Source: Saccharothrix syringae (GTDB taxonomy: Bacteria; Actinomycetota; Actinomycetes; Mycobacteriales; Pseudonocardiaceae). From it: a stretch of DNA of 64,000 bases. The position numbers were made by a program, and so were the translations under genes. The stretch is from the NCBI RefSeq assembly GCF_009498035.1, contig NZ_CP034550.1:1302001-1366000 (forward strand), given 5' to 3'. Under the pieces are notes generated by a model, which saw only the letters and a list, made by a program, of their open reading frames with translations, was not told the origin of the DNA and searched no databases. Below, piece after piece: positions 26,969 to 35,470 of the stretch. Within the stretch, counting starts at the first letter, position 1. Each line of letters starts with the position of its first letter.

Positions 26969-28168
26969 ATGTACCGCAAGCGGGGGACGCGCGGAGTGCT
27001 CGGGCTGGTCGCGATCGGATTGGTTGCGACCTTGGTCACAAGTTGCTCCTCCGGTCCGGCCGGGGACGGGGGTGCCGGGGCGGCCGAGTCCACCTCCACG
27101 TCCTCCACCCCGCCGCCCAAGCCGGTGGCGTTGAGCACGTCCACGGCGGACGCGGCGGTCGACGTGCCGCCCGGGGTGCCGGTCACCGCCACGGCGGCGG
27201 ACGGGAAGATCACCGACGTCAAGCTGACCAACGCCGAGGGCAAGGTCGTCGCCGGGCAGCTGAGCCCCGACGGCCTCCAGTGGACCAGCACCGAACCCCT
27301 CGGCTACGACAAGACCTACACCTTCGCGGTGACGGGCGCGGGCGCGGACGGGCAGTCGGTCACCAAGACCTCGACCTTCACCACGGTCAAGCCGCGCACG
27401 CTCACCTTCCTCTCCATCACCCCGCTGCAGGACCAGGTGGTTGGCATCGGCCAGCCGCTGGCCTTCTACTTCGACGAGCCGGTCGCCGACAAGGCCGCGG
27501 CCGAGGCGATGATCTCCATCACCACCGAGCCGAAGGTGGAGGGCGCCTTCTACTGGTTCGACGAGGACACCGTGCACTGGCGCCCGCAGCACTTCTGGAC
27601 GCCCGGCACGAAGATCACCATCGACGCCCGGATCTACGGCAAGCACGTCGGCAACGGCGTCTACGGCGAGGAGGACCGGCACATCACCGCCTCCATCGGC
27701 GACGCCGTCGTCCACGAGGCCGACGGCGCGAGCCACCAGGTGGTCACCAAGGTCAACGGCCAGGTCGTGCGCACCATGCCGACCTCCATGGGCGACGCGC
27801 AGAACCCCACCCCCGTCGGCACCTACGTGCTGACCGAGAAGCACGACCACATGGTGATGGACTCCCGCACCTACGGCCTGTCCCTGGACGCCGGCGGCTA
27901 CGTCACGCCGGTGGACTGGGCGGTCCGCATGTCCAACAGCGGCATCTTCTTCCACAGCGCGCCGTGGTCGGTGGGTGACCAGGGGTACCGCAACGTCAGC
28001 CACGGCTGCCTGAACCTCTCGCCCGAGAACGCCAAGTGGGTGTTCGACAACGCCAAGCCCGGCGACGTCGTGGTGGTCACCAACTCCGGCGGCCCGGTGC
28101 TGCAGCCGTGGGACGGGTTCGGCGACTGGCAGGTCCCCTGGGAGCAGTGGGTGAAGGGCAACCGCTAG
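26969..28168 (+). CDS. L,D-transpeptidase lipoprotein (YkuD family)
   Basis: A 399-residue cell-wall enzyme that forms 3-3 cross-links in peptidoglycan. Residues 1-27 form a lipoprotein signal with a lipobox ending LVTSC, then a Ser/Thr/Pro linker. Two immunoglobulin-like domains follow, as in mycobacterial LdtMt2. The YkuD domain holds the catalytic motif HSAPWS, then NVSHGCLNLS with the nucleophilic Cys. The ATG at 26969 has GGAGGG 5 nt upstream; longer readings add a non-coding-like segment. The stop overlaps that of the convergent ABC-F gene. It acts outside the membrane and is a likely target of carbapenems. Confidence 0.95.
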   Translation: MYRKRGTRGVLGLVAIGLVATLVTSCSSGPAGDGGAGAAESTSTSSTPPPKPVALSTSTADAAVDVPPGVPVTATAADGKITDVKLTNAEGKVVAGQLSPDGLQWTSTEPLGYDKTYTFAVTGAGADGQSVTKTSTFTTVKPRTLTFLSITPLQDQVVGIGQPLAFYFDEPVADKAAAEAMISITTEPKVEGAFYWFDEDTVHWRPQHFWTPGTKITIDARIYGKHVGNGVYGEEDRHITASIGDAVVHEADGASHQVVTKVNGQVVRTMPTSMGDAQNPTPVGTYVLTEKHDHMVMDSRTYGLSLDAGGYVTPVDWAVRMSNSGIFFHSAPWSVGDQGYRNVSHGCLNLSPENAKWVFDNAKPGDVVVVTNSGGPVLQPWDGFGDWQVPWEQWVKGNR

Positions 28169-29796
28169 CCGACGTCGGTCACGCGACCCGCCGCCACCTC
28201 CAGGCGGCGGGTCGTGCGCACCGCGTCCAGCATCCGCCGGTCGTGCGTGACCAGCAGCAGCGTCCCGCGGTAGGACTCCAGCGCCGACTCCAGCTGCTCG
28301 ATCGCGGGCAGGTCCAGGTGGTTGGTCGGCTCGTCGAGCACCAGCAGGTTCACCCCGCGCGCCTGGAGCAGCGCCAGCGCCGCCCGGGTCCGCTCGCCGG
28401 GTGACAGCGACGCGGCGGGCCGCAGCACGTGCGCCGCCTTGAGCCCGAACTTGGCCAGCAGGGTCCGCACGTCCGCGGGCGCCATGTCCGGCACGGCCGC
28501 GCCGAACGCGTCCACCAGGGCCTCCTCGCCCAGGAACAGCCCGCGCGCCTGGTCGACCTCGCCCACCACCACGCCCGAACCCAGCGACGCCGAGCCGGAC
28601 TCCGGCGCCACCCGCCCGAGCAGCGCGGCCAGCAGGGTCGACTTGCCCGCGCCGTTCGCGCCGGTGATGGCGATCCGGTCCGCCCAGTCGACCTGGAGGT
28701 CGACCGGTCCGAGCACGAACCCGCCGCGCCGCACCACGGCCGACCGCAGCACCGCCACCACCGCGCCCGAGCGCGGCGCCGCGGCGATCTCCATCCGCAG
28801 CTCCCACTCCTTGCGGGGCTCCTCCACGGTCTCCAGCCGCTCGATCAGCCGCTCCGTCTGCCGCGCCTTGGCGGCCTGCTTCTCGGTCGCCTCGGTGCGG
28901 AACTTGCGCCCGATCTTGTCGTTGTCCGGCGCCTTGCGGCGGGCGTTCTTCACGCCCTTCTCCATCCACGCCCGCTGCGTGCGGGCCCGGTCCTCCAGCG
29001 ACGCGCGCGTGGCCGCGTACTCCTCGTACTCCTCGCGGGCGTGCCTGCGGGCGACCTCGCGCTCCTCCAGGTACGCCTCGTAGCCGCCGCCGTAGGAGCG
29101 CACCTGCTGCTGCGCCAGGTCCAGCTCCACCACGCGGTTCACCGTGCGCGCCAGGAACTCCCGGTCGTGCGACACCAGCACGGTCCCGGCCCGCAGCCCG
29201 GTCACGAACCGCTCCAGCCGCTCCAGGCCGTCCAGGTCCAGGTCGTTGGTGGGCTCGTCGAGCAGGAACACGTCGTAGCGGCTGAGCAGCAGCGAGGCCA
29301 GGCCGACGCGGGCCGCCTGGCCGCCGGACAGGGAGGTCATCGGCTGGTCCAGCGACACGGCCAGGCCCAGGTCGGCGGCCACCTCCGCGGAGCGCTCCTC
29401 CAGGTCGGCGCCGCCGAGCCCGAGCCACCGCTCCAGCGCCTCGGAGTAGCCCTCGTCGGTGCCCGCGGCCAGCGCCTCGGTGGCCCGGTCCAGCTCCGCC
29501 TGCGCGGCCGCCACGCCGGTGCGGCGGGCCAGGAACGCGCGCACCGACTCGCCCGGCCGCCGGTCCGGCTCCTGCGGCAGGTGCCCGATGGTCGCCGTGG
29601 TGGGGGAGAGGCGGATCACACCGCCCTCGGCGGGCAGCAGCCCGGCCAGCGTGCGCAGCAGCGTGGACTTGCCCGCGCCGTTCGCCCCGACCAGGCCGAT
29701 CACGTCGCCGGGCGCGACCACGAGGTCTAGGTCGGAGAACAGGACCCGGTCGCCGTGCCCGGCGGCGAGCCCCTTCGCGACGAGTGTGGCGCTCAC
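28165..29796 (-). CDS. ABC-F family ATPase
   Basis: A 543-residue soluble protein with two ABC domains and no membrane part. First domain: Walker A GANGAGKST, signature LSGGQ and Walker B VFLLDEPTNDLD. A charged linker follows (about 230-330, rich in RRHAREEYEEYAATR), then the second domain with GANGAGKST, LSPGE and LVLDEPTNHLDL. ABC-F proteins act on ribosomes, as translation factors or antibiotic-protection proteins. The GTG at 29796 has GGGGGGAA upstream. Function within the group cannot be decided, as both housekeeping and resistance members share these features. Confidence 0.92.
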   Translation of the reverse strand: MSATLVAKGLAAGHGDRVLFSDLDLVVAPGDVIGLVGANGAGKSTLLRTLAGLLPAEGGVIRLSPTTATIGHLPQEPDRRPGESVRAFLARRTGVAAAQAELDRATEALAAGTDEGYSEALERWLGLGGADLEERSAEVAADLGLAVSLDQPMTSLSGGQAARVGLASLLLSRYDVFLLDEPTNDLDLDGLERLERFVTGLRAGTVLVSHDREFLARTVNRVVELDLAQQQVRSYGGGYEAYLEEREVARRHAREEYEEYAATRASLEDRARTQRAWMEKGVKNARRKAPDNDKIGRKFRTEATEKQAAKARQTERLIERLETVEEPRKEWELRMEIAAAPRSGAVVAVLRSAVVRRGGFVLGPVDLQVDWADRIAITGANGAGKSTLLAALLGRVAPESGSASLGSGVVVGEVDQARGLFLGEEALVDAFGAAVPDMAPADVRTLLAKFGLKAAHVLRPAASLSPGERTRAALALLQARGVNLLVLDEPTNHLDLPAIEQLESALESYRGTLLLVTHDRRMLDAVRTTRRLEVAAGRVTDVG

Positions 29797-29832
29797 GGCA
29801 GTTCCCCCCGAAGAAAACCAGGACAACGACAA

Positions 29833-29862
29833 GACGCCCCCCGACCGGAGTCGAGGGGCGTC
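29833..29862 (-). terminator. Hairpin terminator of the tRNA-His gene
   Basis: GACGCCCC (29833-29840) pairs with GGGGCGTC (29855-29862), with extra inner CGAC/GTCG pairing. On the minus strand it is followed by TTGTCGTTG. It begins 5 nt after the tRNA 3' end. Confidence 0.8.
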
Positions 29863-29866
29863 CGCT

Positions 29867-29943
29867 TGGGGTGAGTGACGGGACTTGAACCCGCGACACC
29901 TGGGATCACAACCCAGTGCTCTGCCAGCTGAGCTACACCCACC
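29867..29943 (-). tRNA. tRNA-His (anticodon GTG), CCA encoded
   Basis: Anticodon stem CTGGG/CCCAG around loop TTGTGAT gives anticodon GTG. The extra G at position -1, paired with C73 (GGTGGGTG with CACTCACC), is diagnostic of tRNA-His. The gene encodes CCA (29867-29869 on the minus strand). Confidence 0.97.
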
Positions 29944-29968
29944 AAGACCGGTTGACCCGGCGGCCTGA

Positions 29969-29974
29969 AGCATA
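29969..29974 (-). promoter_or_regulatory. -10 box candidate for tRNA-His
   Basis: TATGCT on the minus strand, 25 nt before the tRNA 5' end. Confidence 0.4.
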
Positions 29975-30005
29975 CACACCCCTGCCGCCGGGCCTGAAAT
30001 CGGGC

Positions 30006-30617
30006 CTATTCCACGCGGTCGGCGGCCAGGAGTTCGCTGGCCACGGCCTGCGCCTGCTCCGAGGTGGGCCCCGGCTGCGGCACGAACGCGGTGCGCCGGT
30101 AGTACGCGAGCTCCCGGATGGACTCGCGGATGTCGGCGAGCGCGCGGTGCGCCAGGCCCTTGCCCGGCTGCGCGTAGTAGATGCGCGGGTACCAGCGCCG
30201 GCACAGCTCCTTGATCGACGACACGTCGACCATCCGGTAGTGCAGGTGCGCGTCGAGCACGGGCATGTCGCGGGCGATGAACCCGCGGTCGGTGGCGATG
30301 GAGTTGCCCGCCAGCGGCGCGGTGCGCGGGTCCGGCACCCACTGCTTGACGTAGTCGAGCACCAGGGCCTCGGCGTCGGCCAGCGTCACCGCCGACCGCC
30401 GCACCTCCTCGGTGAGCCCCGACTTGGCGTGCATCTGCATCACGACGTCCGGCATCGAGTCGAGCACGGTGTCGTCGGCGTGGATCACCACGTCGACCCC
30501 CTCGCCGAGCACGTTCAGCTCCGCGTCGGTCACCAGTGCCGCGATCTCGATCAGGGCGTCCTTGCCGAGGTCGAGTCCGGTCATCTCGCAGTCGATCCAC
30601 ACCAGGCGATCCATCAC
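30006..30617 (-). CDS. orn: Oligoribonuclease
   Basis: A 203-residue 3'-5' exonuclease of the DEDDh group that finishes RNA decay by degrading dinucleotides and pGpG. Exo [10 protein letters not shown], Exo [17 protein letters not shown] and Exo [21 protein letters not shown] are all present, and the length matches Orn. A GTG at 30617 is chosen because TAGGGT ends 7 nt before it with no ribosome site (leaderless pattern); the next codon is ATG (30614). The ATG is the alternative. It is monocistronic, next to tRNA-His as in other actinomycetes. Confidence 0.96.
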   Translation of the reverse strand: MMDRLVWIDCEMTGLDLGKDALIEIAALVTDAELNVLGEGVDVVIHADDTVLDSMPDVVMQMHAKSGLTEEVRRSAVTLADAEALVLDYVKQWVPDPRTAPLAGNSIATDRGFIARDMPVLDAHLHYRMVDVSSIKELCRRWYPRIYYAQPGKGLAHRALADIRESIRELAYYRRTAFVPQPGPTSEQAQAVASELLAADRVE

Positions 30618-30624
30618 CAGGTCA

Positions 30625-30630
30625 ACCCTA
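30625..30630 (-). promoter_or_regulatory. Leaderless-type -10 box of orn (TAGGGT)
   Basis: TAGGGT on the minus strand, 7 nt before the GTG at 30617. Confidence 0.45.
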
Positions 30631-30686
30631 GTCGCCTGATCGTTCCGGGCCGGTCGGGTCGGCCGCGCGCCCAGCTACCGATCTCA

Positions 30687-31949
30687 TCACGCCGGGGCGA
30701 GTTCGGGCGCGACCCCCCGCCTGGCGCGCACCTTCATGGACAACAGCGCCGCGGTGATGCTCAGCACGCCGGCGGCGTACCAGGTGGGCGCGTAGTCGCC
30801 GAAGTGGTCGCGGGTCAGGCCCGCCGCGGTGGCCGCGATCGCGGCGCCGACCTGGTGCGAGGCGAAGACCCAGCCGAACACCACGGGCGCGGACGCGCCG
30901 AACACCTCCCGGCACAGCGCGACGGTCGGCGGCACGGTCGCCACCCAGTCCAGGCCGTAGAAGACGATGAACACCAGCATCGACGGGTGCACCGAGTCGT
31001 GGAACAGCTGCGGCAGCACCAGCAGCGACGCGCCGCGCAGCGCGTAGTACACGGCGAGCAGCACCCGCGAGTCGACGCGGTCGGTCAGCCAGCCCGACAG
31101 CACGGTGCCGACGATGTCGAACACGCCCACCAGCGCGAGCAGGCCCGCCGCGGTGGTGGTGGGCATGCCGTGGTCGTGCGCGGCGGGGATGAAGTGCGTG
31201 CCGACCAGGCCGTTGGTGGTGGCGCCGCAGATGGCGAAACCGGCGGCCAGGTACCAGAACGGGCCGGTGCGGGCGGCGGCGGTCAGCGCGCCGACGGCCC
31301 GCCGCGCCGCGCCCCGGGCGGGGACCGGCACGGGCACCACCTCGGTGCCCCCGTACGGCGGCACGCCCAGGTCGGCCGGGTGCTCGCGGAGGAGGAACAG
31401 CACCAGCGGCACCACGGCCAGGGCCGCCGCGGACACCAGCAGCGACGCCGAGCGCCAGCCCGACGACTCCGACAGCGCGGCCACGCCGGGCAGGAACACC
31501 AGCTGCCCCGTCGCGCCGCCCGCGGTGAGCACGCCGGTGACCAGGCCGCGGTGCTTGACGAACCACCGGCCGGTGATGGTGGCGACGAACGCCAGCGCCA
31601 TCGAGCCCGTGCCCAGGCCGACCAGCACGCCCCAGCACAGCACGAGCTGCCACGACGAGGTGATGAACACGGTCAGCCCGCTGCCCACCGCGACCAGGGT
31701 CAGCGCCGAGGCCACCACCCGGCGCACGCCGAAGCGCTCCATCAGCGCGGCGGCGAACGGCGCGGTCAGGCCGAACAGCAGCAGGTTGACCGACACGGCG
31801 AACCCGATGGTGCCGGTGGACCAGCCGAACTCCCGCCGGAGGGGTTCGATGAGGGCGCCCGGGGTCGCCCGGAACGCCGCCGCGCCGACGAGCGCGACGA
31901 ACGCCACGCCCGCCACCGCCCACGCCCAGTTCTGCCTGCTTCGCGTCAC
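30687..31949 (-). CDS. MFS transporter
   Basis: A 420-residue major facilitator with about 12 hydrophobic helices; the loop after helix 2 reads ALMERFGVRRVV and the equivalent in the second half is GWLTDRVDSRVLL, both typical of MFS. The profile resembles the monocarboxylate/oxalate-type (OFA/MCT-like) subgroup, though I cannot identify the substrate. The GTG at 31949 with GGGGAGG upstream gives VTRSRQNWAW. It is divergent from the GlxA-type regulator at 32020, which likely controls it through the inverted repeat between them. Confidence 0.88.
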   Translation of the reverse strand: MTRSRQNWAWAVAGVAFVALVGAAAFRATPGALIEPLRREFGWSTGTIGFAVSVNLLLFGLTAPFAAALMERFGVRRVVASALTLVAVGSGLTVFITSSWQLVLCWGVLVGLGTGSMALAFVATITGRWFVKHRGLVTGVLTAGGATGQLVFLPGVAALSESSGWRSASLLVSAAALAVVPLVLFLLREHPADLGVPPYGGTEVVPVPVPARGAARRAVGALTAAARTGPFWYLAAGFAICGATTNGLVGTHFIPAAHDHGMPTTTAAGLLALVGVFDIVGTVLSGWLTDRVDSRVLLAVYYALRGASLLVLPQLFHDSVHPSMLVFIVFYGLDWVATVPPTVALCREVFGASAPVVFGWVFASHQVGAAIAATAAGLTRDHFGDYAPTWYAAGVLSITAALLSMKVRARRGVAPELAPA

Positions 31950-31986
31950 GGGGCGAGCCTCCCCGCCCGCGCGGCCCTCGGCCAGT

Positions 31987-32019
31987 GGCCGGATAGCCAA
32001 TATGTGCAAAGATCCGGCC
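31987..32019. promoter_or_regulatory. Inverted repeat between MFS and regulator genes
   Basis: GGCCGGAT (31987-31994) is the complement of ATCCGGCC (32012-32019), with a 17-nt AT-rich centre. It lies directly against the regulator start codon and 38 bp from the MFS start, placed like an autoregulatory operator. Confidence 0.5.
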
Positions 32020-33027
32020 ATGGATGTCCGCCACCTGGTCGCCGTGCTGGCGCTGGACGACGTCGTGGGCTTCGACCTCGGCACCCCGCCGCAGATCTTC
32101 AACGCGGCGCGGGACGAGCGGGAGCGGCGCTTCTACCGGGTCCGGGTGTGCACGCCCGGCGCCCGCCCGGTCCGCAGCTCGGCCGGGTTCACCGTCACCC
32201 CGGACCACGGCCTGGAGGTGCTGGCCGAGGCCGACACGGTCGTCGTGGCCGGCGTGCACCAGGACGCGCTGCTGGAGCGCGGCGTGCTCGAAGCCCCGGT
32301 GCGCGACGCCCTGCGCGCGGCGGCGGAGCGGGGCGCGCGGGTGATGTCGATCTGCACGGGCGCCTTCGCGCTGGCCGCCGCCGGCCTGCTGGACGGCCGC
32401 CGCGCCACCACGCACTGGGCCCACGCCGCCAACTTCCGCCGCCTGTTCCCGCGGGTGGACCTCGACCCGGACGTGCTGTTCGTCGACGAGGGCGACGTGC
32501 TCACCTCGGCCGGCGTCGGCGCGGGCATCGACCTGTGCCTGCACGTGGTGCGCCACGACCTCGGCAGCCGCATCGCCAACATGGCCGCCCGCCGCTGCGT
32601 GGTGCCGCCGTGGCGGCCCGGCGGGCAGTCCCAGTACATCGTCCGCCCGGTGCCGGGGCCGACCGACACCTCCACCGCGCCCACCCGCGCGTGGGCGCTG
32701 GAGCACCTGGAGGAGCCGCTGAGCCTGAAGGTGCTGGCCGACCACGCCCGGATGAGCGTGCGCACGTTCACCCGCCGGTTCCACGAGGAGACCGGGATGA
32801 CCGCGGTCAAGTGGCTCCACCGGCAGCGCGTGGAACGGGCGCGCCACCTGCTGGAGACCACGGACCTCAGCGTCGACCGGGTGGCCAGGCACGCCGGGTT
32901 CGGCACGGCCGCCGCGCTGCGGCAGCAGATGGGCGCCGCCCTCGGCGTGCCGCCCAGCGCCTACCGGACCGCGTTCCGCTCGGCCGACCGGGTCCGGCCG
33001 GGCGGCGAACCGGTGGCCGCGGGCTAG
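32020..33027 (+). CDS. GlxA-type AraC-family regulator
   Basis: A 335-residue regulator. Residues 1-170 form a DJ-1/PfpI-like domain (VLALDDVVGFDLGTPPQ, MSICTGAFALAAAGL with the nucleophile-elbow Cys, RATTHW). Residues about 225-325 hold two AraC helix-turn-helices (LKVLADHARMSVRTFTRRFH and VDRVARHAGFGTAAALRQQM). Members of this group answer to small metabolites and activate or repress neighbours. It is divergent from the MFS gene. The stop overlaps that of the convergent PH-domain gene. Confidence 0.92.
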   Translation: MDVRHLVAVLALDDVVGFDLGTPPQIFNAARDERERRFYRVRVCTPGARPVRSSAGFTVTPDHGLEVLAEADTVVVAGVHQDALLERGVLEAPVRDALRAAAERGARVMSICTGAFALAAAGLLDGRRATTHWAHAANFRRLFPRVDLDPDVLFVDEGDVLTSAGVGAGIDLCLHVVRHDLGSRIANMAARRCVVPPWRPGGQSQYIVRPVPGPTDTSTAPTRAWALEHLEEPLSLKVLADHARMSVRTFTRRFHEETGMTAVKWLHRQRVERARHLLETTDLSVDRVARHAGFGTAAALRQQMGAALGVPPSAYRTAFRSADRVRPGGEPVAAG

Positions 33028-34529
33028 CCGCGCTCCAGGAACGGCCGCAGCAGGTCCGGCACTGCCGCGTCGGCCAGCGCCAGGCCGTCCGCCTCGGCCA
33101 CGTCCACCACGGAGTACGCGCCGTCGCCCGCGGCGGTGGTGGCGGTGACCGTGACCAGGCCCGCGCGGCGCTGGAAGAACGAGCGGGACACCCGCCAGCC
33201 GATCACGCCGGTGCGCTGGAGCGCGACGGTCTCGCGGACCAGCGAGCCCGAGCGGGCCACCAGGTAGCGGTCGGTCAGCGCGTGCCCCAGGTTGCGGTAC
33301 CGGTCCCAGCCCAGCAGCGCGGCGAACGGCACCAGCGCCAGCACCGGCGGCCAGGTCCAGCCCGGCGCCCACCACGCCAGGCCCGCGGCGAGCACCGGCA
33401 GCGGCACCACCGCGCGCACCAGCCTGCGGCGCAGCGCGGCCGCGGGGTGGCGGCGCAGCGGGGTCCGCGTCGGCGGGGCGCCCTGCCGCAGGACGGCGGC
33501 GGACACCCGGTGCGCCTCGTCCGCCGGCGCGGGCGGCAGCAGCAGGTTGCTCTCGCCCTTGCGGCCCAGGCCCGTGGTCACGGTCTTCGCGTGCGCGCCC
33601 CGACCCGCCCGCAGCAGCAGCGGCTCGACCAGCTCCACGCCGCGCAGCCGTTGCCCGTCAACGGAAACCGAGCGCGTGGTGAGCAGGCCGCGCCGGACCC
33701 GCACCGTGTCGTCCGGCTCGCGGGTCAGCCGGTAGCCCCAGAACTGCACGACGTAGACCAGCGCCGAACCCAGGGTCGCCACCACCAGCACCACGCCGGC
33801 GAACAGCCCGACGGTCGCCCACAGCGGCTGCTCCACCACCCAGTGCGCGGCGTCGGTCATCGGGCCCAGGACCTCCAGGTCCAGCTCCCGCGCGAAGTTC
33901 ACCACGAAGCCGAACAGCGCACCGGCCGCGACCACGCCCGAGAGCGTCAGCGGCGCGTAGCGCAGCCACCGGGTGTCCCATTCGGACAGCACGGTGCCCG
34001 GCCGCTCGGCCTCGGGCGCGGTGGCGGGCGCGTCGGCCCGCACGGCGGTCAGCAGCAGCACGCGCAGCCGGTCGGCCTCGGCGGAGGACACCGCGTCCAG
34101 GGTCAGGCCGTCCTCGCCGGGCTGGTCGCGCTGCCCGGTGCCGACCCGGATCGCGGACAGGCCGAACAGCCGGTGCCCGAGCTTGGCGGTGAGGTCCACG
34201 GTCCGGACCCGGTCGCGCGGCACCGCCAGCCTCTTGCGCACCAGCAGGCCGGTGCGCAGCTCGACCTGCTCGGCGGTGATCCGGTACCGGGTGGTGACCC
34301 ACCGCAGCAGGCCGAACAGCACGATCAGCACGACCACGCCGGCGCTGGTCAGCAGCCGCCACGTCTCACCGCGGCCGAGCACCAGCAGGCCGACGAACAG
34401 CGGCACGAGGTTGACCAGCTCGTTGAGCGGGCGCACCACGACCATCCGCACGTCCAACCGGTGCCAGTCGACCACCGGCTCCGCGTACTCCGGCGCGGTG
34501 GGCAGGTCGGCGGGCAGCCCGGCCGTCAC
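33024..34529 (-). CDS. Membrane protein with bacterial PH domains (YdbT-like)
   Basis: A 501-residue protein with pairs of hydrophobic helices followed by three bPH_2 (DUF304) domains: about 75-150 (YRITAEQVELRTGLL, VRTVDL), 260-330 (YRLTREPDDTVRVRRGLL) and 415-490. This three-domain layout matches YdbT of Bacillus, which is linked to envelope stress and resistance to a lantibiotic-type stress. Its GTG start overlaps the TGA of the preceding gene (GTGA), a coupled YdbS-YdbT type pair. Exact function unknown. Confidence 0.9.
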   Translation of the reverse strand: MTAGLPADLPTAPEYAEPVVDWHRLDVRMVVVRPLNELVNLVPLFVGLLVLGRGETWRLLTSAGVVVLIVLFGLLRWVTTRYRITAEQVELRTGLLVRKRLAVPRDRVRTVDLTAKLGHRLFGLSAIRVGTGQRDQPGEDGLTLDAVSSAEADRLRVLLLTAVRADAPATAPEAERPGTVLSEWDTRWLRYAPLTLSGVVAAGALFGFVVNFARELDLEVLGPMTDAAHWVVEQPLWATVGLFAGVVLVVATLGSALVYVVQFWGYRLTREPDDTVRVRRGLLTTRSVSVDGQRLRGVELVEPLLLRAGRGAHAKTVTTGLGRKGESNLLLPPAPADEAHRVSAAVLRQGAPPTRTPLRRHPAAALRRRLVRAVVPLPVLAAGLAWWAPGWTWPPVLALVPFAALLGWDRYRNLGHALTDRYLVARSGSLVRETVALQRTGVIGWRVSRSFFQRRAGLVTVTATTAAGDGAYSVVDVAEADGLALADAAVPDLLRPFLERG

Positions 34530-35017
34530 GTGGCATCACCCGGCGTGGCCTGGGTGGTCGTGGTCAGCTCGTCGGCCAGCCGCACGGCGTCGGCGTGGTC
34601 CAGGCCCTCGATGTGCACCGGGCCCGCGGCCGAGGCGGTGGTGACGGTGACCGTGGACAGGCCCAGCAGCTGCTGGAGCGGCCCGCGCTTGGTGTCCACG
34701 GTCTGGATGCGCGAGACCGGGGCGATGCGCCACTCCTGGTTCAGCCAGCCGGCCAGCGTGTAGACCGCGTCCGGGGTGGCCTCCCAGCGGTGGACCCGGT
34801 AGCGCCAGCGCGGCATGACCAGGGTGTGCGCGGTGCCGAGGACCAGCGTCGCCACCGCGGCGACCAGCTGCCACGGCGACCGGGCGAAGACCAGCACGAC
34901 CAGCTGCGGCAGCAGCAGCACCGCCCAGCCGATGAGGGCGTGCAGGGTCCAGAGGGTGATCGACTTGCGGCTCACCTGGTGCCGCGGCGCCCGCAGGCGC
35001 ACGACTTCGCTGCTCAC
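34526..35017 (-). CDS. Membrane protein with one bacterial PH domain (YdbS-like)
   Basis: A 163-residue protein. Two hydrophobic helices (near 25-42, LHALIGWAVLLLPQLVVLVF, and 47-66) precede one bPH_2 domain (about 70-150): YRVHRWEATPDAVYTLAGWL, SRIQTVDTKRGPLQQLLGL. The start is GTG at 35017. It is the first gene of a coupled pair with the three-domain protein. Confidence 0.9.
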   Translation of the reverse strand: MSSEVVRLRAPRHQVSRKSITLWTLHALIGWAVLLLPQLVVLVFARSPWQLVAAVATLVLGTAHTLVMPRWRYRVHRWEATPDAVYTLAGWLNQEWRIAPVSRIQTVDTKRGPLQQLLGLSTVTVTTASAAGPVHIEGLDHADAVRLADELTTTTQATPGDAT

Positions 35018-35035
35018 CTGACCCACTGTGCCCGA

Positions 35036-35067
35036 AGGCCGGGCCCGCGCGTGCGCGAACCCGGCCT
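35036..35067 (-). terminator. Hairpin terminator after the secreted peptide gene
   Basis: AGGCCGGG (35036-35043) with CCCGGCCT (35060-35067), and a GC-rich inner loop. It lies 12 nt past the stop of the peptide gene. Confidence 0.6.
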
Positions 35068-35079
35068 CCGGTCCTGGTG

Positions 35080-35226
35080 TCAGGGCTGGGAGTACGGCGC
35101 CTGGAAGACCCGGGCCGTGACGGTCCCGTCCTGGGCGGCCGCGCTCGCGGGCGCGCCGATGAACACCGCCAGGCCGGCCAGGACGGCCAGCGCGGCCAGG
35201 CCCTTGCGCAGGGAGTGCACAACCAT
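35080..35226 (-). CDS. Small secreted peptide precursor, 48 aa
   Basis: ATG at 35226 has GGAG upstream. The signal (KGLAALAVLAGLAVFIG) ends in APASAAAQ, giving a mature peptide of about 17 residues, QDGTVTARVFQAPYSQP. No cysteine; the family is unknown. It lies 244 nt downstream of a LuxR regulator on the same strand and ends in its own terminator. The short, uncharged exported product fits a signalling peptide, which is inference. Confidence 0.7.
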   Translation of the reverse strand: MVVHSLRKGLAALAVLAGLAVFIGAPASAAAQDGTVTARVFQAPYSQP

Positions 35227-35470
35227 GGTCGAACTCCGTTCGATCGCAGCGGCTTGTCGGCAGGGTAGGCAGCCGGACGAGCTCCGCCGGGAACGCGGGG
35301 GGAAGCGTCCAACCGGAGCATGGCACACAGGGGTCCTCGTGGTCATCACCCACTTCTGTCTTACCGGCACTGGGCAATACCCCCGAGGTGACGGACCTGG
35401 TCGTCGCGGGTGTCCCGCCGCCGGGCACAACGAGCGGGCCGCGCGGAGGTGACCCGCCCGGTGGCGGACG

